Shown piece after piece: positions 17,118 to 28,226 of a DNA stretch of 64,000 bases. The number at the start of each line of letters is the position of its first letter. Within the stretch, counting starts at the first letter, position 1. Location: contig NZ_JAMOLN010000014.1 of the NCBI RefSeq assembly GCF_024448165.1, positions 1-64,000 on the forward strand, written 5' to 3'. This stretch comes from Streptomyces longispororuber (lineage in GTDB: Bacteria; Actinomycetota; Actinomycetes; Streptomycetales; Streptomycetaceae). A program made the position numbers and the translations under genes. The notes below the pieces were generated by a model. That model was given only the letters and a program-made list of their open reading frames with translations. It ran no database searches and was not told the DNA's origin.

Positions 17118-18719
17118 TCAGACGAGGTTGACGGATCGCGCCGAGTTGGCGCCGATCTCCGCGGCGACCTCGCTGAGGACGCCCGCCGGGACGGTGTCGT
17201 CGACGGTGAGGACCGCGAGGGCCTCGCCACCGACCGCGGCGCGCGCGACCTGCATGCCGCCGATGTTGATGCCGGCCTCGCCGAGCACGCGGCCGACGGT
17301 GCCGACGACGCCGGGACGGTCCTCGTAGCGCAGGACGACCATGTGGTCGGCGAGCGCCAGGTCCACGTCGTACTCGCCGACGGCGACGATCTTCTGCAGG
17401 TGCTTGGGGCCGGCCAGCGTGCCGGAGACCGAGATCTCCTGGCCGTCGCCGAGGGTGCCGCGCACCGTGACGACGTTGCGGTGGTCGGGCGACTCGGAGC
17501 TCGTCGTCAGCCGGACCTCGACGCCGCGCTCCTGGGCGAACAGCGGCGCGTTCACGTACGACACGGTCTCGTCGACGACGTCCTCGAACACGCCCTTGAG
17601 CGCGGAGAGTTCGAGCACCTTGACGTCGTGCTGGGTGATCTCGCCGTAGACCTCGACGTCGAGGCGGACCGCGACCTCACCGGCGAGCGCGGTGAAGATC
17701 CGGCCGAGGCGCTCGGCGAGCGGCAGACCCGGCTTGACGTCCTCGGCGATGACGCCGCCCTGGACGTTCACCGCGTCCGGCACGAGCTCGCCGGAGAGCG
17801 CGAGCCGCACCGACCTGGCGACGGCGACACCGGCCTTCTCCTGCGCCTCGTCCGTCGAGGCGCCGAGGTGCGGGGTGCAGACGACCTGGTCGAACTGGAA
17901 CAGCGGGGAGTCCGTGCAGGGCTCCTTCGCGTACACGTCCAGACCGGCGCCCGCGACGCGGCCCTCCTTGAGCGCCGAGTACAGCGCCTCCTCGTCGACG
18001 ATCCCGCCGCGCGCGGCGTTCACGATGCGCACCGACGGCTTGACCTTGTGCAGCGCCTCGTCGCCGATGAGACCGATCGTCTCGGGCGTCTTGGGCAGGT
18101 GCACGGTGATGAAGTCGGAGACCTCGAGCAGCTCGTCGAGGGACAGCACCTTCACGCCCATCTGCGCGGCGCGCGCGGGCTGCACGTACGGGTCGTACGC
18201 GACGACCTTCATGCCGAAGGCGGACATGCGCTGCGCGACGAGCGCGCCGATGCGGCCGAGGCCGACGACGCCGAGGGTCTTCTCGGCGAGCTCGACACCC
18301 GTGTACTTGCTGCGCTTCCACTCGCCGGCCTTGAGGGCCTGCGAGCCCTGCGGGATGTTGCGCGCGGTGGCGATGAGGAGACCGCAGGCCAGCTCGGCGG
18401 CGGTCACGATGTTCGACGTCGGGGCGTTCACGACCATCACGCCGGCCTTGGTGGCGGCGGACACGTCCACGTTGTCGAGGCCGACGCCGGCTCGTGCGAC
18501 GACCTTCAGCTTGCTCGCGGCGGCGATCGCCTCGGCGTCGACCTTGGTGGCCGAGCGGATCAGGATCGCGTCGACATCGGCGATGGCGGGCAGCAGCTCG
18601 GCGCGGTCCGCGCCGTTGCACTGGCGGATCTCGAAGTCCGGGCCCAGCGCGTCGACGGTCGCGGGCGACAGCTCTTCAGCGATGAGTACGACGGGTTTGC
18701 CGTTGGCAGCAGTGCTCAC
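17118..18719 (-). CDS. serA: D-3-phosphoglycerate dehydrogenase, 533 aa
   Basis: SerA oxidises 3-phosphoglycerate with NAD+ in the first step of serine synthesis. The order is substrate domain, Rossmann domain (GVVGLGRIGALVAQRM), RGGIVDEEAL and the catalytic HLGAST histidine, then the intervening domain and a C-terminal ACT domain (VVLRYEDRPGVVGTVGRVLG). This is the long type-1 form with both regulatory domains, so serine feedback is expected. GTG 18719 gives MSTAANGKP and follows a GAGG-type ribosome binding site. It is on the same strand as ilvBNC but separated from ilvC by a terminator and about 270 bases. Confidence 0.96.
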   Translation of the reverse strand: MSTAANGKPVVLIAEELSPATVDALGPDFEIRQCNGADRAELLPAIADVDAILIRSATKVDAEAIAAASKLKVVARAGVGLDNVDVSAATKAGVMVVNAPTSNIVTAAELACGLLIATARNIPQGSQALKAGEWKRSKYTGVELAEKTLGVVGLGRIGALVAQRMSAFGMKVVAYDPYVQPARAAQMGVKVLSLDELLEVSDFITVHLPKTPETIGLIGDEALHKVKPSVRIVNAARGGIVDEEALYSALKEGRVAGAGLDVYAKEPCTDSPLFQFDQVVCTPHLGASTDEAQEKAGVAVARSVRLALSGELVPDAVNVQGGVIAEDVKPGLPLAERLGRIFTALAGEVAVRLDVEVYGEITQHDVKVLELSALKGVFEDVVDETVSYVNAPLFAQERGVEVRLTTSSESPDHRNVVTVRGTLGDGQEISVSGTLAGPKHLQKIVAVGEYDVDLALADHMVVLRYEDRPGVVGTVGRVLGEAGINIGGMQVARAAVGGEALAVLTVDDTVPAGVLSEVAAEIGANSARSVNLV

Positions 18720-18949
18720 GTGAGTCCTCACAAGTCCCAATGCGGACGGCCGTCCCGACGGCCGCAAGCGGTGGAGGGGTGGGTGCATGGCCGCGTGGAA
18801 GACGCACGACGCTGTGGGCCCGACGCGAATAGTTCAGCAGTGTAGTGGCGCGCGGGAGGCACTCTTGCGCCTCCCTGGAAGGATCACTCGTCCGTGGCTG
18901 GACGCCGTGGACAAGCCGGGGCCGGCCGTGTGGACGACCTATGGAGAAC

Positions 18950-18975
18950 GGGGCCGCGGCGTGTGCCGCGGCCCC
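18950..18975 (-). terminator. Terminator of the ilvBNC operon
   Basis: A perfect 11-bp stem (18950-18960 with 18965-18975, GGGGCCGCGGC) has a GTGT loop and lies 13 bases beyond the ilvC stop on the minus strand. The rest of the gap up to serA holds no recognisable gene. Confidence 0.8.
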
Positions 18976-18988
18976 GTCGTCCCGAGAC

Positions 18989-20606
<1,618 letters not shown>

Positions 20607-20632
20607 GTCGGTGGTCTCTCTGTCTCTCTCGC

Positions 20633-22486
20633 TCAGTCGTCTTCGTTGTCGCCGAAGTCGGGGCGGACCCCCCGGGCTGCCATGACCTCGTCGTTCGAGG
20701 TGCCGGCGGCGACCATCGGCCAGACCATGGCGTCCTCGTGGACGATGAAGTCGATCACGACCGGGCGGTCGTTGATCGAGTTCGCCTCCTCGATGCACTT
20801 GTCGAGGTCCTCGGGGCGCTCGCAGCGGATCGCGTAGCAGCCCATCGCCTCGGACAGCTTCACGAAGTCGGGGACCCGGGTGCCCTTGTTGGGGCCGATG
20901 TCCTCGGGGCCGCTGTGCAGCACGGTGTTGGAGTAGCGCTGGTTGTAGAACAGCGTCTGCCACTGCCGGACCATGCCGAGGGCGCCGTTGTTGATGATGG
21001 CGACCTTGATCGGGATGTTGTTCAGGGCGCAGGTGGTCAGTTCCTGATTGGTCATCTGGAAGCAGCCGTCGCCGTCGATCGCCCAGACCGTGCGGTCCGG
21101 GGCACCGGCCTTGGCGCCCATGGCGGCGGGCACCGCGTAGCCCATGGTCCCGGCGCCGCCGGAGTTGAGCCAGGTCGCCGGCTTCTCGTACTGGATGAAG
21201 TGCGCGGCCCACATCTGGTGCTGGCCGACGCCCGCCGCGAAGATCGTTCCCTCGGGGGCGAGTTGGCCGACGCGCTCGATGACCTGCTGCGGGGAGAGCG
21301 AGCCGTCCTCGGGCTGGTCGTAGCCCAGGGGGTAGGTCTCGCGCCAGCGGTTGAGGTCCTTCCACCAGGCGGCGTAGTCGCCCTGGTGGCCCTCGGCGTG
21401 CTCCTTCTGGACGGCCTGGATCAGGTCGGCGATGACCTCGCGGGCGTCACCGACGATCGGCACGTCCGCGGCGCGGTTCTTACCGATCTCCGCGGGGTCG
21501 ATGTCGGCGTGGACGATCTTGGCGAACGGGGCGAAGCTGTCCAGCTTGCCGGTGACGCGGTCGTCGAAGCGGGCACCGAGGGCGACGATCAGGTCGGCCT
21601 TCTGCAGCGCGGTGACGGCGGTGACCGCACCGTGCATGCCCGGCATCCCCACGTGCAGCGGGTGGCTGTCGGGGAATGCGCCGAGCGCCATCAGGGTGGT
21701 GGTGACGGGCGCTCCGGTGAGCTCGGCGAGGACCTTGAGCTCGGCGGTGGCGTGCGCCTTGAGGACGCCGCCACCCACGTAGAGGACGGGACGCTTCGCG
21801 CTCGTGATCAGCTTCGCGGCCTCGCGGATCTGCTTGGCGTGCGGCTTGGTCACCGGGCGGTAGCCGGGCAGGTCCTGCTGCGGCGGCCAGGAGAACGTCG
21901 TCTCCGTCTGCAGGATGTCCTTCGGGATGTCCACGAGGACCGGACCCGGGCGACCCGTCGAGGCGATGTGGAACGCCTGGGCGATCGCCTGCGGGATCTC
22001 CTCCGCCTTGGTGACCAGGAAGCTGTGCTTGGTGATCGGCATCGTGATACCGACGATGTCCGCCTCCTGGAAGGCGTCCGTGCCGATCGCCTTGGAGACG
22101 ACCTGGCCGGTGATCGCCACCAGCGGCACCGAGTCCATCATCGCGTCGGCGATCGGCGTCACCAGATTGGTGGCACCGGGGCCCGACGTCGCCATGCAGA
22201 CGCCGACCTTGCCGGTGGCCTGCGCGTAACCGGTGGCCGCGTGCCCCGCACCCTGCTCGTGCCGGACGAGCACGTGGCGCACCTGGCTCGAGTCCATCAT
22301 CGGGTCGTACGCCGGAAGGATCGTGCCGCCGGGAATGCCGAATACGGTGTCGACCCCGACCTCCTCAAGCGAGCGAATGAGGGACTTCGCACCCGTGACG
22401 TGCTCGACGGGGGCGGACTGCTGTCCTCCGGAACGGGGCCGCGGCTGCGGATGGTGGGCCCCGGTGGCCTGCTCGGTCATCGGCAT
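20633..22486 (-). CDS. ilvB: Acetolactate synthase large (catalytic) subunit, 617 aa
   Basis: IlvB is the thiamine-diphosphate and FAD enzyme that condenses pyruvate with pyruvate or 2-oxobutyrate. Evidence is full length, [11 protein letters not shown] with the catalytic-glutamate region [15 protein letters not shown], the FAD domain, and the ThDP/Mg motif [16 protein letters not shown]. Two starts are possible, ATG 22486 or ATG 22480; the second is better spaced from GAGAAG. The gene is preceded by a leader peptide and an intrinsic terminator, so it is regulated by attenuation. Confidence 0.97.
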   Translation of the reverse strand: MPMTEQATGAHHPQPRPRSGGQQSAPVEHVTGAKSLIRSLEEVGVDTVFGIPGGTILPAYDPMMDSSQVRHVLVRHEQGAGHAATGYAQATGKVGVCMATSGPGATNLVTPIADAMMDSVPLVAITGQVVSKAIGTDAFQEADIVGITMPITKHSFLVTKAEEIPQAIAQAFHIASTGRPGPVLVDIPKDILQTETTFSWPPQQDLPGYRPVTKPHAKQIREAAKLITSAKRPVLYVGGGVLKAHATAELKVLAELTGAPVTTTLMALGAFPDSHPLHVGMPGMHGAVTAVTALQKADLIVALGARFDDRVTGKLDSFAPFAKIVHADIDPAEIGKNRAADVPIVGDAREVIADLIQAVQKEHAEGHQGDYAAWWKDLNRWRETYPLGYDQPEDGSLSPQQVIERVGQLAPEGTIFAAGVGQHQMWAAHFIQYEKPATWLNSGGAGTMGYAVPAAMGAKAGAPDRTVWAIDGDGCFQMTNQELTTCALNNIPIKVAIINNGALGMVRQWQTLFYNQRYSNTVLHSGPEDIGPNKGTRVPDFVKLSEAMGCYAIRCERPEDLDKCIEEANSINDRPVVIDFIVHEDAMVWPMVAAGTSNDEVMAARGVRPDFGDNEDD

Positions 22487-22560
22487 TCTCTTCTCGATGC
22501 TGAGGGTTTTTGCGAGGTTTGTGCAGAGGTCTTACGAGTTGCGTCCTGTGCCGGTGCAAC

Positions 22561-22594
22561 AAAAAACCCCTCGTGCCGTGAGGCAAGCGAGGGG
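22561..22594 (-). terminator. Attenuator terminator of the ilvB leader
   Basis: Reading on the minus strand, CCCCTCG (22594-22588) pairs with CGAGGGG (22573-22567), with an inner TGCC/GGCA stem, and is followed immediately by six T residues (22566-22561). U-tracts are rare after Streptomyces terminators, so this stands out. It lies about 65 bases beyond the leader-peptide stop and 75 bases before ilvB. Confidence 0.85.
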
Positions 22595-22659
22595 AGCGCG
22601 CCGGGAGCGGTTGCTGGGGATTCCGGTGCTTCGTGATCTCAGCCCGGTGGGTCCCAGCT

Positions 22660-22701
22660 TCAGCCGACGCGCTTTCCAAGTACGAGAATTCGGGTGCGCA
22701 T
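22660..22701 (-). CDS. ilvB operon leader peptide, 13 aa (MRTRILVLGKRVG)
   Basis: The 14-codon frame starts at ATG 22701, nine bases after a GGGGAGG ribosome binding site, and encodes MRTRILVLGKRVG. Ile, Leu, Val, Leu are consecutive codons and another Val follows, so all three end products of the pathway are sensed. An intrinsic terminator follows downstream. Ribosome stalling at the ILVL run when charged branched-chain tRNAs are scarce would favour an antiterminator and expression of ilvB. It is too short for usual gene finders. Confidence 0.85.
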   Translation of the reverse strand: MRTRILVLGKRVG

Positions 22702-22764
22702 GGCATTGACCCTCCCCCCGGCACACTGTGCGTGTCAAGTAGGTGGGACGGGAGTCTCATTATG
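22702..22764 (-). promoter_or_regulatory. Possible ilvB operon promoter inside the end of the upstream gene
   Basis: A minus-strand CATAAT (22764-22759) could be a -10, placing transcription start near 22750, about 50 bases before the leader peptide. A TTGACA is present at 22738-22733 but no -10 lies at the right distance from it. The -10 would fall within the 3' end of the GGDEF-EAL gene. Confidence 0.3.
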
Positions 22765-25700
22765 TGAGCGGAGGGCGGGCACGCCCGCGAACACCGGCTC
22801 GGCCGGACCCGTGGGCACGGGGAACTCTCCCGAGACGAGCGCGCGGCGCAGCCGGTACTCGTCGAGCGGCCCGGAGAACGCCATGCCCTGTCCGTGCGTG
22901 CATCCCATCGCCCGCAGCGCCACGACCTGTTCGGGCAGGTCCACGCCGTCGGCCACGGAGGTCAGCCCGAGGTCCCCGGCGATCCGCAGCAGCCCACTGG
23001 TGATCTTGTGGAGCCGGGCGGACTCGACGACGCCCTCGACGAGCGATCTGTCCAGTTTCAGTACGTCGACGGGGAGTCTGCGCAGCGCCGTGATGGCCGC
23101 ATAGCCGCTGCCGAATCCGTCCAGCGCGATCCGGACACCGAGTCGGCGCAGCGCCGTCAGCCGCCGCTCCAGCTCCTCCAGGGGCACTCTGGGATCGCTG
23201 TCCGCGAGCTCGATGATCAGCGCGCCCGACGGCAGCCCGTGCCGGGTGAGCAGCGCTTCGATCGAGCCGAGCGGCATGGCGCGGTCGAGGAGTCTGCGGG
23301 CGCTCATCCGGACGGCGACCGGCGTCGCGTGCCCGCTGTGCCCCCGCTCCGCGGCCTGCTCGACGGCCTCCTCCAGCATCCAGCGCCCCAGCTCCGCGGT
23401 GCGCTCGCTGTCCTCGGCCACGCGCAGGAACTCGGCGGGGGTGAAGAGGATGCCCTGCGCCGAACGCCATCGGGCCTGCGCGGCGACCGCCGTGATCCGG
23501 CCGTCGTCGAGCGACACGATCGGCTGGTGGAGCAGGGCGAACTCGCCGTCGTGCAGCGCGGACCGCAGCCGCGTGGCGAGCTCCGCCTTCCGTACGACAT
23601 CGGCCTGCATCTGCGGCGCGTACAGCTCGACCCGGCCCTTGCCCGCCGCCTTGGCGCGGTACATCGCCAGGTCCGCGTTGCGCAGCAGCTCGCCGGCCGT
23701 GACGTCGGTCTCGGCGAAGGCGACCCCGATGGAGGCCGCGACGCGCACGTCGTCGTGCCCGTCGATCGAGTAGGGCTGGGACAGGGTGACGCGGAGCCGG
23801 TCGGCCAGCTCGTAGATGTGCTGCTCCCTGGCGGTGTGATCCCTGCCGCCGTCTCCGACGATCAGTGCCGCGAACTCGTCACCGCCGAGACGAGCCGCGG
23901 TGTCTCCGGAACGTACGGAGTCGGCCAGCCTTCTTGCCGCCTGCACGAGCAGTTCGTCGCCCGCCTGGTGGCCGATCGTGTCGTTGACCTGCTTGAAGCC
24001 GTCGAGGTCGATGAAGAGCACGGCGGTGCCGTGATCGGTGGCCCGCCGTCCGGTGAGGGCCTGGCTGACCCGCTTGGTGAACAGGGCCCGGTTGGGCAGG
24101 TCGGTGAGCGGGTCGTGCTCGGCGTTGTGCTGCAACTGCGCCTGGAGGCGCACCCGTTCGGTGACGTCTCTGCTGTTGAGGATCAGGCCGCCGTGGTGGC
24201 GGTTGATCGTGGACTCCACGTTCAGCCAGGCTCCGGTGCCGGACCGGAAGCGGCACTCGATGCGGGTGGTGGGCTCCTCGATCTGGCTCGCGGCGAGGAA
24301 TCTGCGCACCTCGTGCACCACGCGCCCGAGGTCCTCGGGGTGGATGATCGACGCGAGCTCGGACCCGACGAGCTCCTCCGCCTCGCGCCCGTAGACCCCT
24401 GCGGCGGCCGGGCTGACGTACCTCAGGATCCCGTTCGGCGCGGCGATCATGATGACGTCGCTCGAACCCTGCACGAGCGAGCGGAAGTGGTTCTCCTTCT
24501 GCGCCAGCTCCTGGGTGAGCGTGATGTTGTCGAGAAGCATGATGCCCTGGCGCACCACGAGGGCGAGCACGACCGTGCAGGCCGTGAAGAGCACGACCCG
24601 GTCGACGCTGTGGCCGTTCAGGACGTTGTAGAGAATCCCCAACGTGCAGACGGCCGCGGCCAGATACGGCGTGAGCGCGGCCAGCGATCCGGAGATGGGC
24701 CGCGTGTAACTGACCTGATAGCGACCGCCCGGCCCCTTGGGCGGCTCCTCGTGCCGCACCCCGTGCCGCGGGCCCACCCAGGGCGCGTACGCGAGCAGCA
24801 GCGACCCGGCGAACCAGCCCGCGTCGAGGATCTCCCCCGAGCGGTAACTGGCGTGCAGCAGGGGCGAGGTGAACAGGGCGTCGCACATGACGGTCAGCGC
24901 GAGGGCGCCGATCGCGGTGTTCACCGCCGTGCGGTTGCCGGGCGAGCGGCGGAAGTGCAGCGCGAGGACCATGCTGACGAGGGCGATGTCCAGCAGCGGG
25001 TACGCGAGGGAGAGCGCGGTGCGGGTGACGCTCTGCCCCTCGAACTCGGCGGTGTGCGCGAGGGCGAGGCTCCAGGAGAGGGTGATCAGCGATCCGGCGA
25101 TGAGCCAGGCGTCGAGCGCGAGGCAGATCCAGCCGGCCTTCGTCACGGGCCGCTTGGCGAGGACCAGCAGGCCGATGATCGCGGGTGGTGCGAAGCAGAG
25201 GAAGAACAGGTCGGCGAGGCTCGGGCTGGGCACCGGCAGGCGCAGCACCACCTCGTACCAGCCCCACACCCCGTTACCGAGCGCTGCCATGAGGGAGGAG
25301 AGCGCGAACAGGAGCCAGGCGGGTCGAAAGCGGCTGCGGCTGCTCCGGGCGAACAGGAAGTTCGACACGGCGGCGACGAAGGCCGCGACGCTGAGGCCGA
25401 AGTCGCCCATGAACAGGGCGAGTTCCTCGGAACCCCAGCCGAGCGCCGATCCCGTGGCATACCCCGTGCACAGCAGGGCGAGCACCACCTGGGTCCCCAT
25501 GCCGCCACCGCGCCCCTGCGCGCGCATCGACAACGGGCCGCCGGGGTGCAGCGCGGCACCCAGCGCGGTGCCCGGCGGCGGGTGGGCGGTCACCGGGCCG
25601 CCTCGGTCCGTCGGGCCGCTCCCCTGTCCCGCTTGCCCTGCCCGGTGTGCGGATGCCTCCTGCGGCCGCCGCGCGGGCCGCTCCGGTGGGCATGGCTCCT

Positions 25701-25782
25701 GCGGCAGCCGGGACTTCGCCCGTGCATCGGTGCGCGTGAGGGTCCCCGTCGGTGGCCCCGTCGCGTCGGATCGTTCGCCCAT
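22735..25782 (-). CDS. Membrane PAS-GGDEF-EAL c-di-GMP signalling protein with degenerate EAL domain, up to 1015 aa
   Basis: From the N-terminus: about 90 low-complexity residues, a membrane sensor region with 8-10 hydrophobic segments (about 95-415), a PAS domain (about 430-545), a GGDEF domain (about 550-725) and an EAL domain (about 735-985). The GGDEF motif is intact (RLGGDEFA, 633-637), so cyclase activity is possible. The EAL signature is lost: the motif reads AAQ at 767-769, the ITE glutamate is Asp 861, DDFG reads DGFG at 888-891, and EGVE reads DGVD. It is therefore unlikely to hydrolyse c-di-GMP and may bind it. The annotated start (ATG 25782) lacks a clear ribosome binding site; ATG near codon 86 is an alternative. 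It is upstream of ilvB on the same strand. Confidence 0.88.
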   Translation of the reverse strand: MGERSDATGPPTGTLTRTDARAKSRLPQEPCPPERPARRPQEASAHRAGQAGQGSGPTDRGGPVTAHPPPGTALGAALHPGGPLSMRAQGRGGGMGTQVVLALLCTGYATGSALGWGSEELALFMGDFGLSVAAFVAAVSNFLFARSSRSRFRPAWLLFALSSLMAALGNGVWGWYEVVLRLPVPSPSLADLFFLCFAPPAIIGLLVLAKRPVTKAGWICLALDAWLIAGSLITLSWSLALAHTAEFEGQSVTRTALSLAYPLLDIALVSMVLALHFRRSPGNRTAVNTAIGALALTVMCDALFTSPLLHASYRSGEILDAGWFAGSLLLAYAPWVGPRHGVRHEEPPKGPGGRYQVSYTRPISGSLAALTPYLAAAVCTLGILYNVLNGHSVDRVVLFTACTVVLALVVRQGIMLLDNITLTQELAQKENHFRSLVQGSSDVIMIAAPNGILRYVSPAAAGVYGREAEELVGSELASIIHPEDLGRVVHEVRRFLAASQIEEPTTRIECRFRSGTGAWLNVESTINRHHGGLILNSRDVTERVRLQAQLQHNAEHDPLTDLPNRALFTKRVSQALTGRRATDHGTAVLFIDLDGFKQVNDTIGHQAGDELLVQAARRLADSVRSGDTAARLGGDEFAALIVGDGGRDHTAREQHIYELADRLRVTLSQPYSIDGHDDVRVAASIGVAFAETDVTAGELLRNADLAMYRAKAAGKGRVELYAPQMQADVVRKAELATRLRSALHDGEFALLHQPIVSLDDGRITAVAAQARWRSAQGILFTPAEFLRVAEDSERTAELGRWMLEEAVEQAAERGHSGHATPVAVRMSARRLLDRAMPLGSIEALLTRHGLPSGALIIELADSDPRVPLEELERRLTALRRLGVRIALDGFGSGYAAITALRRLPVDVLKLDRSLVEGVVESARLHKITSGLLRIAGDLGLTSVADGVDLPEQVVALRAMGCTHGQGMAFSGPLDEYRLRRALVSGEFPVPTGPAEPVFAGVPALRSHNETPVPPT

Positions 25783-26034
25783 AGGCCGTGCATCGCCCGT
25801 CGCCCCCCTCGCAGTCCGTCACTCATCCCCGGCGCCGCGTGCTGCGCGGCGCTGCCCCAGTCGGGACGATACACCAGTCTCGTCACTCAGGGACATAGTT
25901 CCTCTACTCTCCGTGACGACCAGCGGAGATGCGGGCACTGGGTGCAGCCGGACGGGCGCGGAGCGTGGGCGCCCAACGGCGAGCGACCGCACGGGGGTTG
26001 TCCGTGGGGCCGGTGGGGCTGCTGTCGACCGGTG

Positions 26035-26973
26035 TCAACCGACGGTGAGCACGACGTTGTCGAGCGGCTCCCCTGCCGCGAACCGAGTGAGCTGTGTGGC
26101 GAGAAGCCTCTTGGCCCGCGGCATGAAGGCGGACGTCGGACCGCCGACGTGCGGGGAGATGAGCACTCCCGGAGCCTGCCACAACGGGTGGTCCCGGGGC
26201 AGCGGTTCGGGATCTGTGACATCAAGTGCCGCGCGGATCCGGCCGCTCTCCAGTTCGGCGAGGAGCGCCTTGGTGTCGACGACGGGGCCGCGGCCGACGT
26301 TCACCAGGAGGGCGCCGTCCTTGAGCCGGGCGAGGAAGGCGGCGTTCACGAGGCCGCGGGTGTCCTCGGTGAGCGGGGTCACCAGGATGACCACGTCGGC
26401 CTCGGGCAGCAGCGCCGGAAGGTCGGAGAGCGGGTGCACGGGACCGCGCTCCGTCGTGCGGGCGGAGCGCGCGACGCGCACGACGGGCGCGACCTCGAAG
26501 GGGACGAGCCGGTCCTCGATCGCGGAACCGATGGCGCCGTAGCCGACGATCAGGACGCTCTTGTCGGCGAGCGCCGGACGGAACCCGGATCGCCACTCCC
26601 CCAGGTCCTGCCCGCGCACGAAGTCGGGAACGCCGCGCAAGGAGGCGAGGATCAGGGTGAGCGCGAGCTCGGCGGTGCTCGCGTCGTGCACCCCGCGCGC
26701 ATTGCACAACTGAACGCCAGGACGCAGGTACTTGAGGCCGCCCTGTACGTGGTCGACGCCCGCGGAGAGCGTCTGCACGGCGCGTACGGAGGTCATCTCG
26801 GGCAGCGGTCGCACCCCGACGCCCGGGGGCTTCATGTAGGGGACGACGTAGTACGCGCAGTCGGCGGGGTCCGCGGGGTAGTCGGGCTCACCGTTCCAGA
26901 AACGGTAGTTGAGCCCCTCGGGGAGCCCCGGAACCTCGTCGGCGGGGAAGGGCAGCCATACATCATCAGTCAT
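26035..26973 (-). CDS. D-isomer specific 2-hydroxyacid dehydrogenase family protein, 312 aa
   Basis: The family reduces 2-oxo acids or oxidises D-2-hydroxy acids with NAD(P). The Rossmann loop is VLIVGYGAIGSAIEDRL; downstream are LLVNVGRGPVVDTKALL, then ALDVTDPEPLP, and the catalytic histidine in ISPHVGG. The length is normal. The substrate is not deducible; the closest named groups are glyoxylate/hydroxypyruvate reductases. It starts at ATG 26973 and is divergent from the aldo/keto reductase, 95 bases away. Confidence 0.9.
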   Translation of the reverse strand: MTDDVWLPFPADEVPGLPEGLNYRFWNGEPDYPADPADCAYYVVPYMKPPGVGVRPLPEMTSVRAVQTLSAGVDHVQGGLKYLRPGVQLCNARGVHDASTAELALTLILASLRGVPDFVRGQDLGEWRSGFRPALADKSVLIVGYGAIGSAIEDRLVPFEVAPVVRVARSARTTERGPVHPLSDLPALLPEADVVILVTPLTEDTRGLVNAAFLARLKDGALLVNVGRGPVVDTKALLAELESGRIRAALDVTDPEPLPRDHPLWQAPGVLISPHVGGPTSAFMPRAKRLLATQLTRFAAGEPLDNVVLTVG

Positions 26974-27068
26974 GGTCAGGAGGCTATGTCAGACGTGCCG
27001 ACGTGCAGAGGTTAGGTTGGTGACCTCTGACGGGGAGGGCCAGGGGGGCCAGGGAGGGTCACGAGCAG

Positions 27069-28070
27069 GTGGAGCGCAAGGCGATCGGCGCGGCGGCACT
27101 CGAAGTGGGGGCAGTCGGACTCGGCTGCATGCCGATGAGCTGGGCGTACACCGGCTCACGGCAGCGCGGCGAGGAGTCCCTGCGCACCGTGCACGCCGCG
27201 TTGGACACGGGGTGCACGCTCCTCGACACCGCGGACATGTACGGGCCGTTCACCAACGAGCTGCTGCTCGGCCGCGTCCTGAAGGAACGGCGCGCGGACG
27301 CGTTCGTGTCGACCAAGGTGGGCCTGCTGGTCGGTGAGCAGCACATCGTCGCCAACGGCCGTCCCGGCTACGTGAAGCGGGCCTGCGACGCGTCGCTGCG
27401 GCGTCTGCAGACGGACGTCATCGACCTCTACCAGTTGCACCGGGCCGACCCCGAGGTGCCGGTCGAGGAGACCTGGGGCGCGATGGCGGACCTGGTGGGC
27501 GCGGGCAAGGTGCGCTCGCTGGGGCTGTGCGCGGTCGGCGCGCGGGCCGCGCGCCGCGACGGCCGGGCCGGACTGCATGCCGGAACGATCCGGCAGCTGG
27601 AGCGGATCCAGCAGGTGTTCCCGGTGAGCTCGGTGATGGCCGAGCTGTCGGTGTGGTCGCCGGAGGCGCTGGAGGCGCTGCTGCCGTGGTGCACGGCGCG
27701 GGGCGTCGGGTTCCTGGCGGCGATGCCGCTCGGCAACGGGTTCCTGTCCGGGACGCTGACGCCGGGGCAGGGCTTCGAGCCGGACGACGTGCGGGCCCGG
27801 CACCCCCGGTTCACCGCCGAGATGATGGCCGCGAACCAGCCGGTCGTGGTGGGTCTGCGCCGGGTGGCGGCACGGCACGGCGACGACGTGACGCCGGCGC
27901 AGGTGGCGCTCGCCTGGGTGCTCTCGCGCGGGCGGAACGTGGTGCCGGTGCCCGGCGCCAAGCACGAGCGGTGGGCGCGGGAGAACGCGGCGGCGGCCGA
28001 ACTGCGGCTGACGGACGCGGACTTGGCGGAGCTCGCGGAGCTGCCGACGGCGCGGGGGTCGTGGGACTGA
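27069..28070 (+). CDS. Aldo/keto reductase, 333 aa
   Basis: The AKR catalytic tetrad is visible in order: Asp and Tyr in LLDTADMYG, Lys in FVSTKVG, and His in DLYQLHR. NADPH-binding residues lie near VPVPGAKHERWARENAAA. Such enzymes reduce aldehydes and ketones broadly. It begins with GTG 27069 downstream of GGGAGG. Its divergent neighbour is a hydroxyacid dehydrogenase, another NAD(P)-linked carbonyl enzyme. The substrate is unknown. Confidence 0.92.
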   Translation: MERKAIGAAALEVGAVGLGCMPMSWAYTGSRQRGEESLRTVHAALDTGCTLLDTADMYGPFTNELLLGRVLKERRADAFVSTKVGLLVGEQHIVANGRPGYVKRACDASLRRLQTDVIDLYQLHRADPEVPVEETWGAMADLVGAGKVRSLGLCAVGARAARRDGRAGLHAGTIRQLERIQQVFPVSSVMAELSVWSPEALEALLPWCTARGVGFLAAMPLGNGFLSGTLTPGQGFEPDDVRARHPRFTAEMMAANQPVVVGLRRVAARHGDDVTPAQVALAWVLSRGRNVVPVPGAKHERWARENAAAAELRLTDADLAELAELPTARGSWD

Positions 28071-28226
28071 CCTCCGCGGCCACCGGCCCGCCCGCCGGCT
28101 GTCGTCGTCGGCACCGGCAGTCGTCCCCGGCTGCCGTCTGGCCGGATTGTGTGCGTGGAGATCGGGAACCTGGGCGGCGCGAGCGGTGTATGAACAGTAG
28201 AACCTCGCGTCGAAGGGATCCTGATC

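Noticed and set aside
22365..22760. A 131-aa minus-strand frame across the ilvB leader
   Set aside because: It overlaps the leader peptide and attenuator in another frame; the 13-residue ILVL peptide with its own ribosome binding site explains the region better.
22894..27015. A 1373-aa plus-strand frame opposite the GGDEF-EAL gene
   Set aside because: It spans two real minus-strand genes and an intergenic gap, has no motifs, and arises from high GC.
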